Source of the DNA: Geosiphon pyriformis
Lineage: Eukaryota; Glomeromycota; Glomeromycetes; Archaeosporales; Geosiphonaceae
DNA: 64,000 nt
Reading direction: 5' to 3'
Assembly (NCBI GenBank): GCA_016748015.1
Contig: JAAOMT010000723.1
Coordinates: 62,001 to 126,000 of the forward strand
Shown here: in pieces, positions 1-12,254 of the stretch
How the letters are laid out: each line of letters begins with the position of its first letter
Numbering within the stretch: position 1 is the stretch's first letter
Notes under the pieces: model-generated
What the model saw: the letters and a program-made list of their open reading frames with translations, nothing else
Databases searched by the model: none
What the model was told of the DNA's origin: nothing
Program-made: the position numbers and the translations under genes

Positions 1-3000
1 AAATAAGCATCATATTGATTGTAAATTATTGTAATTTTATGATTGAAATTATAATTAAGTATTTTACTAGTTCCATTTTTTAAACATTATTATCAAGTTT
101 TAATTTTTTAATGAACTATAAATTTAAAATACAATAAAAATATTTGATACATTTTCAAACTATTTTCAAACTTTTAATTAACAAAAACAATATTAATTAA
201 AACTAAATTAAGAATTAATTTGTAGAATGTTTGTTTAAAAATTATAATTAATTCTGTGTATTGTTAAAAATTACTTTTAATATTTACTTGAAAATAATAT
301 TTAATTTTATGAATCTTTTTAAAAATCCAATCAATTTAACTTATTAAGATGACGCAATATTAAATAATTATTGTTAAAAAAACCGCAAAATTAATTATAA
401 TAAAAACAGTTGAATAGAGAAAATTTACATATGACAAAATTTGTATGCAACAACTTTTTATTAAACAAATTTATTTTTTATAAACTATCATTATTACTTT
501 AAACTTGATATCCAATATTTTTTAAATCCCAAATTTTTCAGCTGTGATTATGTAAAATACATTTAAAAACTGCAATATATATATTTAAAAATTAAAATAT
601 GCGGAATTTAAATAAAAAAATCAATTAAAAATTTTTCAAACTCAAATTTAGTTTTTGATATAATATTAATAGTATTTAATCTTCAAAAAAAATTTATTTT
701 TATAAAATATAACTATATAAATTATTAATTTAAATTAAATCAGTGGCTTATCAATTACAACTTCTATCAAATTTCAAAAATTTACAATGTATTTTATATA
801 TGATTAATGAAGTTGTATGTTCAAAATATTATTTTATATGTTAAATTCCATTAAAATTACTTTTTATTATTTCAAAAAACGAAATATGAAATCGTTTAAA
901 TACTTGACTTTGGATTCATTTAAAACAAATTTTCTTTTAGGGTGTTTAAATAAATAAATTTCTATATTTATTTCTAATTCAAGTGACTAATTTTTATATT
1001 TCCATTTGTTTAATTTTTTTTACTAGTCAAGATTGTTAATTGAATAAAAAATAAAAATTATTTGAAATTTTGTGATTTTTTACTATTATTTATTATTATA
1101 ATATCTATTCAATAGAAAAAATTCAAAAATAAAATAATTTTTGTTTAATCTTTGAAGAATAACTTAATAATTATTGTGTTCAAACATAAGGACTATTATT
1201 TTGAATATGAGGATTTGATTCTTTGTAATATTTAATTTAATCTCAACATCCCAGTATTATATAATAAAATTTTAATATTCTATATCTTTTATAGATAAAT
1301 TTTATCTTGAATCCATATCTAATCCTTTCAGATAAATTATAATCATATAAATGATGCAATTTTGGTAATGAATTAATGTGGATACATATTTAATAAATAA
1401 AATAACAATTAAAACAATTTATAAATGTGATTTCAGAAATTAATTTTCTCTTTTGGGATTTTAACCATGTTAGAGAATTTAGAAATATCGGAATTCCATT
1501 TAATAAAGGTTTATGATGTGTTAAAATGGCGATTAAAAATTATTAAAATTTAGTCCTTAATAAACTTATTTATATTATTAAAATATAATTATTGTAATTA
1601 ATAATCAATCTTATTGATTAAAGTAATTTCTAATATAAATTTGTTGTAATTGACTACTCCTTTTTCTCTGATAAAATGCTGATTAATTTTGTTGAAGCAA
1701 AAACCCATTTAACCATTTTAACATTTTCTAAAGTATTTGGCCAGAAATTGCATGTCTATCTGTAACCTAAATTATTTATTAGCATTAAGCAAATCGTGTG
1801 AATAGTATTAAAATAAAGTTATTTAAATTCTAACAAAATTTTGAAGATTTCTTACAATCTCAATTTTTCAAATTACTATATTAGTGATGAAATTCTATCT
1901 TCGAAATCTAAAATCTATCACCAAAAAGCACTATTTATAAGCCAGCTGGAATAATTATCCCGGTTTGAATTTTTATAGAAATCAATTAAATCAAGCTTTG
2001 TTTGTTATTGTTGATGATGATGAAAGAGGAATAAATTTATAAATAATGTGAAATTTACGTTTTGAGGCGTGAGGAAAATGATGGCCATTTTAATCACAAG
2101 TTTTGGAAGTTTGCCAGACCCACATTGTTGTGTCCAAGATGAAAGAATGTTGTGTAGAGGTAAAGTAACTTTCAGTTTTAGGTAAAAACTCTTATTAAAT
2201 ATCTGATTATTTGCAAAATAAATAACTGAATATATAGATGTTTAAAACATATCCTTTTTTTTTTAATAAATATTCATGAATGAAACTTGCAAAAAATATT
2301 TTACTTATACAAAACAATGATATTAATACCTTTTAAGGTCATATTAAATCATATTTTTTACTAGGTATTGTCTTTTTATTGATTGAAAAGACCATATGAT
2401 TAGTGAAGTCAACGTGTTTAGAATGTAAATATTTGAAGCTTTGAGATATTAACCTTGATTCATTTACAATTACAAATCTATCAATATACTATAATATCGA
2501 TATGGGAAACAAGGACTTCTTTAAAATTAATAATTAAATTAGATAAAAGGATTTGAGATCGGTTCCAATCCATGTATATATAAATGTATTTGGATTTCCC
2601 TGATCTCTAATTATCAATAAATATTCTGAGTTCGTTATTAACAGTTTGATTTTAATTCATCAGAACAATATTTTTGATGATAATAAGGTTTAAATTTTTC
2701 ATTCGAAAAAGATTTTTTTTATAAGCTTTTACATTTATTAATGTTCATTGCAAAACATAAAGCTATTTCTTAAATGTCAAAATTCCAAACTTTTCAATAT
2801 CAATCTAGATGTCCATAATATTTAGTTTCTTAAGGCTTTCTCTTTGGTGAAAGCTTTACCAGTAATCATTCTTAATATGTATAGTTTATCAACTTTTGAT
2901 GAGAAACTTGATTTCTTAGTTGAAATAAATTTTCTTACAAAATTTCAAATACTAATCTTTTTCAAAGAAACTATCATTATTACATATTATAAATATTTTT

Positions 3001-5996
3001 TTATTTTTTATTTAATCTTTTCAGGATCTAGTAATTTGAAAAACAACATTATTTTATATGATATTTTAAAAAGTTTATAAATTTTTTTTCAACCGAGTGA
3101 TTACATATTTCAAACAATTGATAAATAATAAGTTTAAGAGAAAATAAAAATTGACTTTGAGATAATTTTAAAGCTTCAAACAATACTATAATTGGCTTTT
3201 CAGATCCAAAAATTTCTTCTCGGGCAAAAATAAGTTGATAATTTAATAATAATTACCTCCTTTGGAGTGATAAATATTATTTTAATGTTTCTAGTTTTAT
3301 AAAAATTACACTTTGCCCAAGATTTCAAATACCAAATTGGGGCTGGAGATGATGAGTGTTTTTTTGCAAAAAACTTTAGAATTTTAAAATAATTTACTAA
3401 AAAAAATTTTCAAGTTTATGCGTAATTACTTGTGCTCAGTTTGAAAACTTGACTTAAACTCTAAAAGTATTTGGGCATTAATAACTACATTTTGTCAAAC
3501 TCGCGTTAATAATAAAGAATTTGCAAACCTTATAAATTGTCAAGCAATTACTTATTATGTTAACAATTAACATGATGACATCTCTTGTAAACTAAAAGAT
3601 GATTCCATTGGAGATTTGATTTAGCAGTTCCTAAAAAAAAAGATGAAGTAATTATTGGTGAAAAGGAAATAGACTCTAAATTAAAATTTTGTAAAATTAA
3701 AAAATTTACTTAAATTAATCTAAATATTTGTGCAATACAGAAATGAAAAAAAACTCAAAAAAAAATTCAATGATAATTGGATTGTATTGCTCAATTAATT
3801 AAATATTATAAAAAAAACAGAACTTAAGTTTTTTTGTTATAAGAATTTTTTTTAAGAAAATAGGTTTAATTTACGAATTTCTTTTTTAAAGTGCAGAAAA
3901 TGTAAACAAAATTAAAATTAAATGTATATAAAATTTATTCAATTTTAAAATTAAATTATTAATAATTAACAATAAATAAAATAAGAATTAATAATAAAAT
4001 AAAATATAAATAAAATATATTTGTAACTTCATTGATTAAAAAACAACTTTTAATTATTTTTTAAATTTAATTTTTGTTCATAATTATGTCTGATTAAAGT
4101 GGCTATAATAATAATTAACTTGCTTTGTTTTTAAGCCATTATTTATTAGATTATTAGTAAAAAAAATGTTATTTTTTAACCATTAAAGCTTGGTAATTGA
4201 TTATTATAGTTATTTTGAATTGTGTTTTATATAAATGATAATAAAATTTAGTAATGTTATAATAGTAATTGAAAGTTTTTGTTATAAATATTCTAATTAA
4301 TCTTTTATCACCAGAAGTATAACGTCACATTTTGATTAATGTAACCTGATTCAAGTACTTTTAATATGGCCAAATATCTAAAAAGAAAAACTAATGAATT
4401 ATATTTTCTTAAGAGTTTCCTAATTTAAAAAATGCAATATAATTGTTTGAACATTAATAACAATAAAAACAGAATTAAACGTGAATAAATACCAAATTAA
4501 GAATTTATCTCACTAAAATTTAGTAAATGAAATTATTTAGTTTTTATAAAAGTTTTTTTTCATAAATATAGTTATTATTATTCATTTTTCTTTTAAACTA
4601 AACTATTGTAAATTTTTTGGGGAAAAAACCTATTTTTTTGGAAATTTTTTTAAAAAACTGTTGTATAGTTTTAATGTAATTTTTTCAGAATAAAGAATCG
4701 AACTTGATGAAATAATTTATTTATTTATTTATGTCTTACTTTTAATATATTATACAGGCTTTTTATTCTGAAAAATTAAATTCTAGTATTAAATATTTAT
4801 CATTAAAATGCATATTAGAAATTAATATTTAAAATTTTTAAAATTTTTAACTATAACAATTCAAGCAAAGAGTTGCAGCTTTTAATAATAAAAAATAATA
4901 TATTTTTATAATTCATTAATCTCATTGATTTTATTTAAATAGATACTGAGTATGAAATTTTATTTATTAATACTTCTTTCCTTCTTTCTAGTAGTTAGAT
5001 TTAATTGGGGTTAAACCACAAAAATAATTGATTCATATATTTTTTTTAATCAGTGTTATCTTTTTAGCGAACCTTTTACTTTTCAAATCTGCCTTCTTTT
5101 ACTCTCCTGTCTGTTGCTAATATCAACATTTTTAATCGCTTCAATATTGAAGATGTAAATATTTAATTTTCTAGAATAGCAATTTTATTATTTTTAATGA
5201 GGAAATTTCAAAATTCCTAATACAGATTTAATGAAATTTTTTTTGAAGTTTCCTTCTTGATCAAATCAAATAGCTTATATTATTATTTTTATTATTATTA
5301 TTATTATTATTTATTATTATTATTATTAACTACTTTATTTATTATTAATTACTTATCCTTATGATAATATTTCTATGATTAGCCTCGCTATTAGCGCAAT
5401 AATTTTGCTCAATTTTATATAAAAGAATATTTTTTTGTGAACAGATAAAATCAAATTACATTAAAATAATTAAAATTTGTTCAATAAGTATTGAAATTAT
5501 GACTCTGAAAATATTTTCATTACTAAAATTTAAATTTATTTAAAAAAATATTTATATATAAATATTATACCAATAATTGATTAAATTCTTTTAAATTTTT
5601 AATATATTAATTTTATTATAACTTTTAGAATAATATTAAATTTTAAAATTGTATATTTGTTTTTAATCTAGTTTTTTAAAATAATATTATTAATAATTTG
5701 TAATTAAAAAAAGTTTAAAATATTTTTATATGATATAACCAGTAAATTAATAATAAATTTTTAAAAAATTAATTCAAAAAATTCATATTTTTAAACAATT
5801 ATTCGCTTCACTTTTTAATTATGAATTTATCTTGACAAAATGAAATAACAATAAAAAAAGTTTATTGTTATTTAAAAAATTAAAATTTTTACATCATAAG
5901 TAATGATTTTTGTTCAAATAATTGTTTTCAGGCCTCAGATCTATTTTCTTGATACATAAATGGCATCATTGATTGTAATAGTAATTTAATTTCTCC
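1..5996. other. AT-rich intergenic region, no gene seen
   Basis: About 6 kb of very AT-rich DNA with long A and T runs and an (ATT)n tract at 5281-5332. Open frames here are short and have no recognisable protein character; a 78-codon frame at 2844-3080 is a chance frame dominated by Ile, Phe, Leu and Tyr. I see no RNA gene or promoter. Confidence 0.6.
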
Positions 5997-7850
5997 CTAT
6001 ATGGCCAGATTCACAGCATCATGCCATGCACATAAAATTTGCTTTAATACGTCAATATTATCATCATTCCATTTATCCAACCCTAATGCAGATAAACAAT
6101 ATTGTTCCCCATATGCTTCAAGTCGTTTCCCCTTTTTCGATCTTTTATTTGAGCTTGGCAAGCTGTTGATATGAAGCAATCGCAATTTTAGTATTGGAGA
6201 ACCCAGTTGAAGATATAGAGATATGTACGGATTGGGCTTTTTCCCTGCTATTTTAACTTTGAAGACGGACTCCTCCGGGAGTCTACTTGTGGCAGATGCA
6301 AGCCAATTAACATCGTAAAACTGATCCCAATTCTTGATTTGAATTAGAAAGTAAGACATAGATTCAAGTGATATAGGACTAGATTCATCCCAATCCAACA
6401 AAACTGGAAGTATCAAGTCAACTCCTGCTTGGTAACGTTTACATATCACAGTTGGGAAGCGAATGAATAAAGTCCTCAATTCTGTCTGGTTTGGGATGTA
6501 AGTAAGCAGAATGAAGTGTGTAAATGTAGATAAACCATCAACCAACTTGTGAGGGAGGTCTTTAATGTTATTGTCATAGTTCTCCCGTCAGAAAAGAGAT
6601 ATCGAAAAATCCTTCGCTCTAATTGAGTGTGAAACGAACTCTCTCAAATACCCTAAGCTTTTGAAGTGTGATAACGTTGATGATGATATTTCTCTCTTTC
6701 ATTAGTGTGGTCCCAAGGAAATCATTAAAAGCAGACGGGCGACCAACTCTCCACGATAGCCAGGTTTTACTTATCCTTTGTGTAATTTAACCAGTAGAAA
6801 GCTGAGTAACATTTTGAACACTTTTTCGTCTCGCACAAGCGATCCTGCAGCCTCAGCAAGTATTGGTTCAGACGAATAGAATCCCAATAGTCGATACCGA
6901 TCCTCTGAAACGTGAACGCATATACTCATGAATCCGGAAACTAGTTGCGAAGCAATGCGAGACTACAACTGTGACATCAAGTGAGATGCGAGAAGACAAA
7001 ACAGCAAGGGCAGAAGCGAAATTTGGGTTTTCGAGCCAATTATCCACGGTTATACCTCCTCCTAAGAGTTTTTGTTCTGCTAGTTGCAAAAGGTCTTTGA
7101 TATAGGCACCACTGTTCAAAGCCGCACCCCACAAAGGTCGTCCTAGTGAGAACAATTCTTGTAACCTTTATAGCAATAAAATAAAATGGCGGGAAAAATT
7201 TATTCTGAAGTAAATATAATCGAGCCGAGGAATTAAAAGTTGCTGAATGGCACAAAGTCAGAAAGGCTCGAAATGGTGTCAGCGAATATAGCAAAAACTC
7301 CGGAAGGAAGAAAATGTAGAGCTCGGTGAGTGTGGATAAACGGTGTATTTTCTTCCGAAGGTAATCTCCGTAGCAAAGACCGTGATTCATCAAACGCGAA
7401 TACAAGTTTTGCCTTTGTTTCGGTGGTCTTGGATAAATGGGGCCAAACCTTTTCCCAAAGTTCTGCAATTTTTCCTTTGCAAATTCTCCCATCCCTTGCT
7501 TCGCCTGATTTAACTCATTCGAGCTTTTTCCCAGGATTCCACTAAGCATAAACCTTTGTTTGTAATATCCCGTTCGAAATTGCCACATCGCTGTTGACTA
7601 TTTCAATCTTTAATGCTTTTTCCGTCAAGAAATTCTATGCAGCTATAGAAAAATCCTACTATCTTAACCATTGCATTTCCACCCTTCTCAAGAAAGAAAT
7701 TGAGAATAACTTCTGTTGCGGGTGGAATTCTCGAGCTAAAATGGTTACGAAATCATAAGGATAAAACAAAGGGATTTTGAGCAAGCTGATGAAGAAGTCT
7801 AGACTTCCCAGTTTCTGTTCATGCAGATTAAAAAATGAACAACCTATTTC
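5997..7850 (-). pseudogene. Broken P-loop NTPase / REase-like protein, Crinkler-type fungal family
   Basis: Decayed copy of a large fungal protein family, readable only by switching frames. In coding order: a Walker A motif, TETGKSRLLHQLA, at 7818-7780; a Walker B-like block, LVFAFDES, near 7400-7375; SGVFAIFADTISSLSDF near 7300-7250; LFSLGRPLWGAAL near 7152-7114; ALAVLSSRISLDV near 7015-6975; YSSEPILAEAAGSLV near 6885-6840; GYRGELVARLL near 6765-6730; and a C-terminal open block at 6545-5997 with AGVDLILPVLL followed by YFLIQIKN. The last pair looks like the D...(E/Q)xK core of a PD-(D/E)xK nuclease fold. The order NTPase then nuclease-like domain is that of Crinkler (CRN) type proteins of oomycetes and early-diverging fungi; this link is inference from remembered family motifs. 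At least three frameshifts and several in-frame stops break it, so no full product is expected. The 6545-5997 block alone is open for 182 codons. Confidence 0.7.
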
Positions 7851-8759
7851 TCAACCGATCAATAGGAGGCGAGATTCATTCTTCGTACGAAAGAACATAT
7901 TTGCCTAAAAATATAGACACGAAGCAAGAACCTCTTTTTGTTTGAATAACTTTTTTTAATTCTATATTATTTGATTGAAATCTCCATTATTAGCTCACAA
8001 ATTTTTAAATCGAATCTTATTGTACAACCTCTTTAACCAAATTCTAAAGAATAACAAGAATTATCTTCTCTTTAACCGTTTTTTTTATCAAATTAGATGA
8101 CTTTAAAGGATTCCCTTTATAAAAATCTGAATCATTATTTACAGCAATCTTTGAGGCCATCAATAAAATACGTCATACTAAATCAATGCCCAATTTTCCT
8201 TTCAATTCTAGAACCACGTCAAGAGCGGTAGAAACAGTGACAAGCAGCTTATTTAAAAGAGTAAAAGATGAACTGGAAAAGAAGGTTTGACAAAATTAAA
8301 TCATATAACCAGCTTTTATTAGTAGATAAATTTTTCTAGATTTGAAGAATCTTTTTTTATTCAAGAAATTGTGGTGATTACCATACGATTGCTCACTGAA
8401 AAGCTGAATACGAAAAAAAAGAGAAATTCCGATATCTCACCATTGATGATTTGTACACAGCCAAGATTAAATAAATAATATAAATTATTATATGCAGTTT
8501 TTATTTTCGCTATTTTTTGAATATTTTTTAAATTTTTACCCGGTTCAGGGTATTGTGACCGATTTGGAAACAATATTTAAAAACGAGTTTCTCCTTAATT
8601 AAATGTTAGAAACTCCTAAAAAAAAACACATTACATATTGCCAAACTAATACTAACGAACTATATTTTAACCTTTCTACTTCTATCACCTTTTTGGGATT
8701 GAATTGATTAATCTTTAAAAAAAATCGATTACAACTTTTCCCCACAGCTCATTTCTATT
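7851..8759. other. Intergenic, no gene seen
   Basis: Moderately AT-rich sequence between two minus-strand relics. Frames of 60-70 codons here are not protein-like. The far upstream part of the NTPase relic may reach to about 7930, but I cannot read it. Confidence 0.4.
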
Positions 8760-9220
8760 GGAAAATGAACCGGGGAGTCTTCGCAATACACATATCTATT
8801 TCATTCCATAAATTTTCAATCGAAAAATGCAATCGTATTTTCGGTTTTTTGAGGGTGTTTCGGATTATTATCTTACTGGAAAAAAATTATCTTTATACAG
8901 CATTATTTCTAAAGCCAAATTTAAGATATTTTTATTCAATATATTGACGTAATCATCTGCATTCATTTTTCTATCAATTTTTTGGAGCTCACAAACTCCA
9001 TCTGTGATCATACAACCCCAAACTATAATTGAGCAACCACCAAACTTTACAGTTGTTGTAAGATGACGATCTTGGTTTCTTTTTTATTTTGCAGATGTTT
9101 AGAACCGAAGTCAGGGCTACCCGCTCTGATGCAGCAATTTAGTATCCTTCTTCTCGCAATGTATACATTCGGGAGCGTTTTTCTTGTGAAATCTGAAGCA
9201 TTGAAATAAATTCTTGAAAA
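8760..9220 (-). mobile_element. Tc1/mariner transposase relic
   Basis: Three transposase blocks can be read on the minus strand in shifting frames. Near 9215-9090 is an N-terminal helix-turn-helix-like part with EKRSRMYTLREEGY. Near 9072-8930 is the block containing TTVKFGGCSIIVWGC and the following MNADDYVNIL, which matches the catalytic-core region of Tc1/mariner transposases (usual form KHGGGSIMVWGC). Near 8835-8775 is IENLWNEID, the end of the typical SPDLNPIENLW motif. Stops and frameshifts separate the blocks and most of the sequence between the HTH and the core is missing, so the copy is internally deleted and inactive. I could not find convincing terminal inverted repeats or a TA duplication. 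Confidence 0.7.
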
Positions 9221-10251
9221 AAAAAAAAAAATTTTTATTTATAGTTAAAGCATCTTTAGCTTTTTTTGTTCGTTGACTGATCTAGTCATAATTAGCTGGA
9301 CACGATAAATATTGGATTTTTAAATTCAAAAAATAAAAGCTACATTTACTCTTGGCTATGTACAATTCTTCAATGACGAGATATTCGAAATTTTCCATTT
9401 TTTTTTCGTGTCAGTGAACAACTGTACATTATGGCTTATCAGAAAGCACAGAAAAAGTTCGACTAGGACGCTCACCAACTTTTCTGTCTTTGATTTACTT
9501 CCATACATCCATTCGCTAATTAAAAAAGTTCTTCTTTGAGCTCCTGGTCTTGTCTCGTATTTTTTGTTCGAATATACAACAGATCCTCTCTTATTGGGCT
9601 CGAAATCTTAATCTAAAAGGATTTGTATATTCAAAAGAAAGCCCCTGCCAGAAATATAAGACCATTGACTTACGGTCTAATTTTTCAATCTCTTTCAAAC
9701 AACATTAATGATTACAAAAAAATAAAATAAAACAAAAATGTCATTTTACTTAAAATAGCTCCAACATCATATTAATAATTTTCATGTAAAATTTAGTATA
9801 ATAAAATTCAATTCAAAAAACAATAAAATATTTGAATCGTATAATGGTATTTTGTCATTTCCCGATTCTTTTTTTTGATGATCTGCATGCGACAAATATT
9901 ATAATAAGAAAAATCACAAAATTTTAATTACACAACGGAAAATATTCATATTTAACTTAATTAAAAATTTTTGACTGGTTTTTAAATATTTTTTTGCAAA
10001 ATTAATTTCCATTCAACTATTATCTTACTGGTTATTTTGGTTTGACATTTAGTCAATTTTACATAATAATAAGCCACCACCTTATGCTGAGAAGTATATG
10101 TCATTTCACTCCACTTGAGTTTTTAAAAAAATTCCACTTCAGAAATTTTTTCTTAAAGTTACAAGCGTAAATATTTTTAATCTCAAAAAAAAAAAAAATT
10201 CCTCAAAAAAATAAAGATTTTCAACCTATTCACTTATAACAAAGTCCAAAA
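9221..10251. other. Intergenic, no gene seen
   Basis: AT-rich sequence between the transposase relic and the next gene. The part from about 9400 to 9650 has a somewhat more balanced base composition, as if it held more decayed element sequence, but no protein family is recognisable. It also contains the 3' flank of the minus-strand gene that ends at 10252. Confidence 0.4.
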
Positions 10252-11342
10252 TCAAAGGCTGGATCTTCTCCGCCTATGTATCCGTCCTCGTTCACTTTTC
10301 TCTTCATCAATCCATCGCTCAATAGCGACCAATAAAGGTGGTCGAATAGGTATAGCACGTCGATTCAAATAGTTTGAAATGACTTTATGCAAATTGATCC
10401 CAATATCCTCAGTAGCCAAATCTACCACCTCCCTGGATAATTGTAATTGACTAAATGGCATAATTTTAGCACGACGACGAAAGTACCGAATGAAATCATC
10501 GTTTAGAGCGATTCGACGTTCTTTGGTCCATTCACGTTTTGAGGAAGAAGAGGCGGAAACAGAAAAGGGGGAAGATAAGTCGCTTTGGGAATCGGGTGAG
10601 TTGTGAGATGAGTTCTCTGAGGATGAAGATGCTGATGAAGATCGTGTCCATGATGAATCTGGTGATGTACTTTTTCTATTGCTGCTACTATCTATCCCTG
10701 ATTTTTGTGGAGAATCATAATCATTATGCTCATTGCTATTATCTTGATCTTCATCATCTTCCCGAGCGCTCAAAATAATTGATTCTTCATCTTCTTGATC
10801 ACTTTCAGTTTGGTTTGAATTGAATTCGGAATCATAAGAAGAATTTTCTTGATCTTCCGATTCACTGTTTTTTATTTCCGATGAAGAGAGGCTGTGTGAC
10901 TCTAAGGCTGGAATACTGGATAACGCCCTGGCAAATCGTTCAAACCCATTTGCAATTTCAGCTGCTGAATCTGCCACCTTTTGAAAAGTTAAATCAAAAT
11001 TAAAAGTTAAGAATTTTTGTATATTAAGAAAAGAATTCATGAAATATCTCTAAAATCTGGAAAGGCTATTTTAATAAAAGAAAAATTTCTCACAGCTTGA
11101 TAATCCAATTCAGAATTGCTCAACTGTTTTAACCATTCTTGTAAAGTCATTTGAGAATCCATTTTCATTATTTTATCTTTATTATCTTCGGTAGTCCCTT
11201 TCTCATCAAAAAAATTTGTCGTAAATCCAGACGACGATGAGAACTGCGGATCATCTAGTCCATTCGAAAGCATTCCATTTTTCTTGGGCTCATTATCCAA
11301 ATATTCAAAAGTATTATTCTCTTTTATTCGTTTTTGAGACAT
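10252..11342 (-). CDS. Acidic Ser-rich protein with conserved basic C-terminal domain (two exons)
   Basis: Exon 1 is 11342-11094 and exon 2 is 10977-10252, separated by a 116-nt phase-0 intron (donor GTGAGA, acceptor ending CAAAAG). Splicing gives 324 residues; without it both parts lack a natural partner. The start is the first ATG of the upstream frame. Residues about 1-110 are polar; the middle, about 115-235, is a low-complexity Ser/Asp/Glu tract, probably disordered. The last 90 residues, from KREWTKERRIAL, are well-formed and rich in Arg: FIRYFRRRAKIMP, then LQLSREVVDLATEDIGI, then ISNYLNRRAIPIRPPLL, and a basic tail RIHRRRRSSL. The alternating short helices and the NRR element suggest a helix-turn-helix nucleic-acid-binding fold. 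That is inference; I do not recognise the family. A nuclear regulator with a disordered linker is the simplest reading. Confidence 0.72.
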
Positions 11343-12254
11343 GAAAAAGTTTTTTTTATTTTTGGATGGCAGAAAGTATGTTGATTATTATTTCACTAAT
11401 GATGTTACAAGAATTTTGAGCAAAATGGGTACTCAATATTGGGCGTTATTGGAATGTCACCTGCTCCTGTTCCACAAAAAATAGTTTCAGGTCAAATATG
11501 GTTAACTGTGTGACCTGGAATGGGCTTTAAACATTTAATTTTGTGTGACGGAATCAAAGAATATACAATCTGGGGGAGTTGGGCGGTTTAGCAACTTCAA
11601 AAATATTTAGTAAAATGGATGATCCAATCTTAAACCGCCTATTTAGGTCAATAATTATATCTGTCATATATATTACATAATTATGATAGAAAAAAAATTT
11701 AGTTTCACGGATAAAAAAAATTGGAATTTTTGAAATTTATATTCTCCAATTGATTTTTTCATTTAACCTGCGAAAAAACTCATTTAGAATTATAGATTAA
11801 TCAGTAAGAAATTAAAGTCATCAATTTCAAATTATTTATTGGATCCAAAATTTTTCACTAAAAATGACCAAAGAATTAGAACAGTCTTGGTCTTTAAAGA
11901 GCTACTATACTTTGCTTGAAGTTTTTTTTTACGATCATAGATTTTTAGGGAGGTTTACATCTTATAAAAATATCGGCAACTCTTTGAATAACTTAAAGGA
12001 GTGAACAATTTTTAGGAGTCTGGAGGGATAGATTACAAAAATTTTTTTTATAATTAATCTTTAAAATAATGACAGTTGATTGATAATGATTATATATTTT
12101 ATTTAAAATATCATCAAAGCCTGACAAATTGTTTTATAAATGAGAAGCCCAAAAAATTAATTTAACCCTTCTAAAATATCTATTTCCTCATTTAGATACG
12201 CTATATCATTCAAATTCAAAACACTACTCGTTTACATTGATTTTAGCTTTGGGA
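11343..12254. other. Intergenic region between two minus-strand genes
   Basis: Holds the probable promoter of the 10252-11342 gene and the 3' flank of the secreted-protein gene. No open frame or RNA gene is seen. No clear TATA box could be assigned. Confidence 0.4.

Noticed and set aside
2844-3080. 78-codon plus-strand frame
   Set aside because: Composition is Ile, Phe, Leu, Tyr and Asn as expected for random AT-rich DNA; no motif, intron or paralogue.
7330-7545. 71-codon plus-strand frame
   Set aside because: Lies antisense to the NTPase/nuclease relic, whose motifs read on the minus strand; shadow frame.
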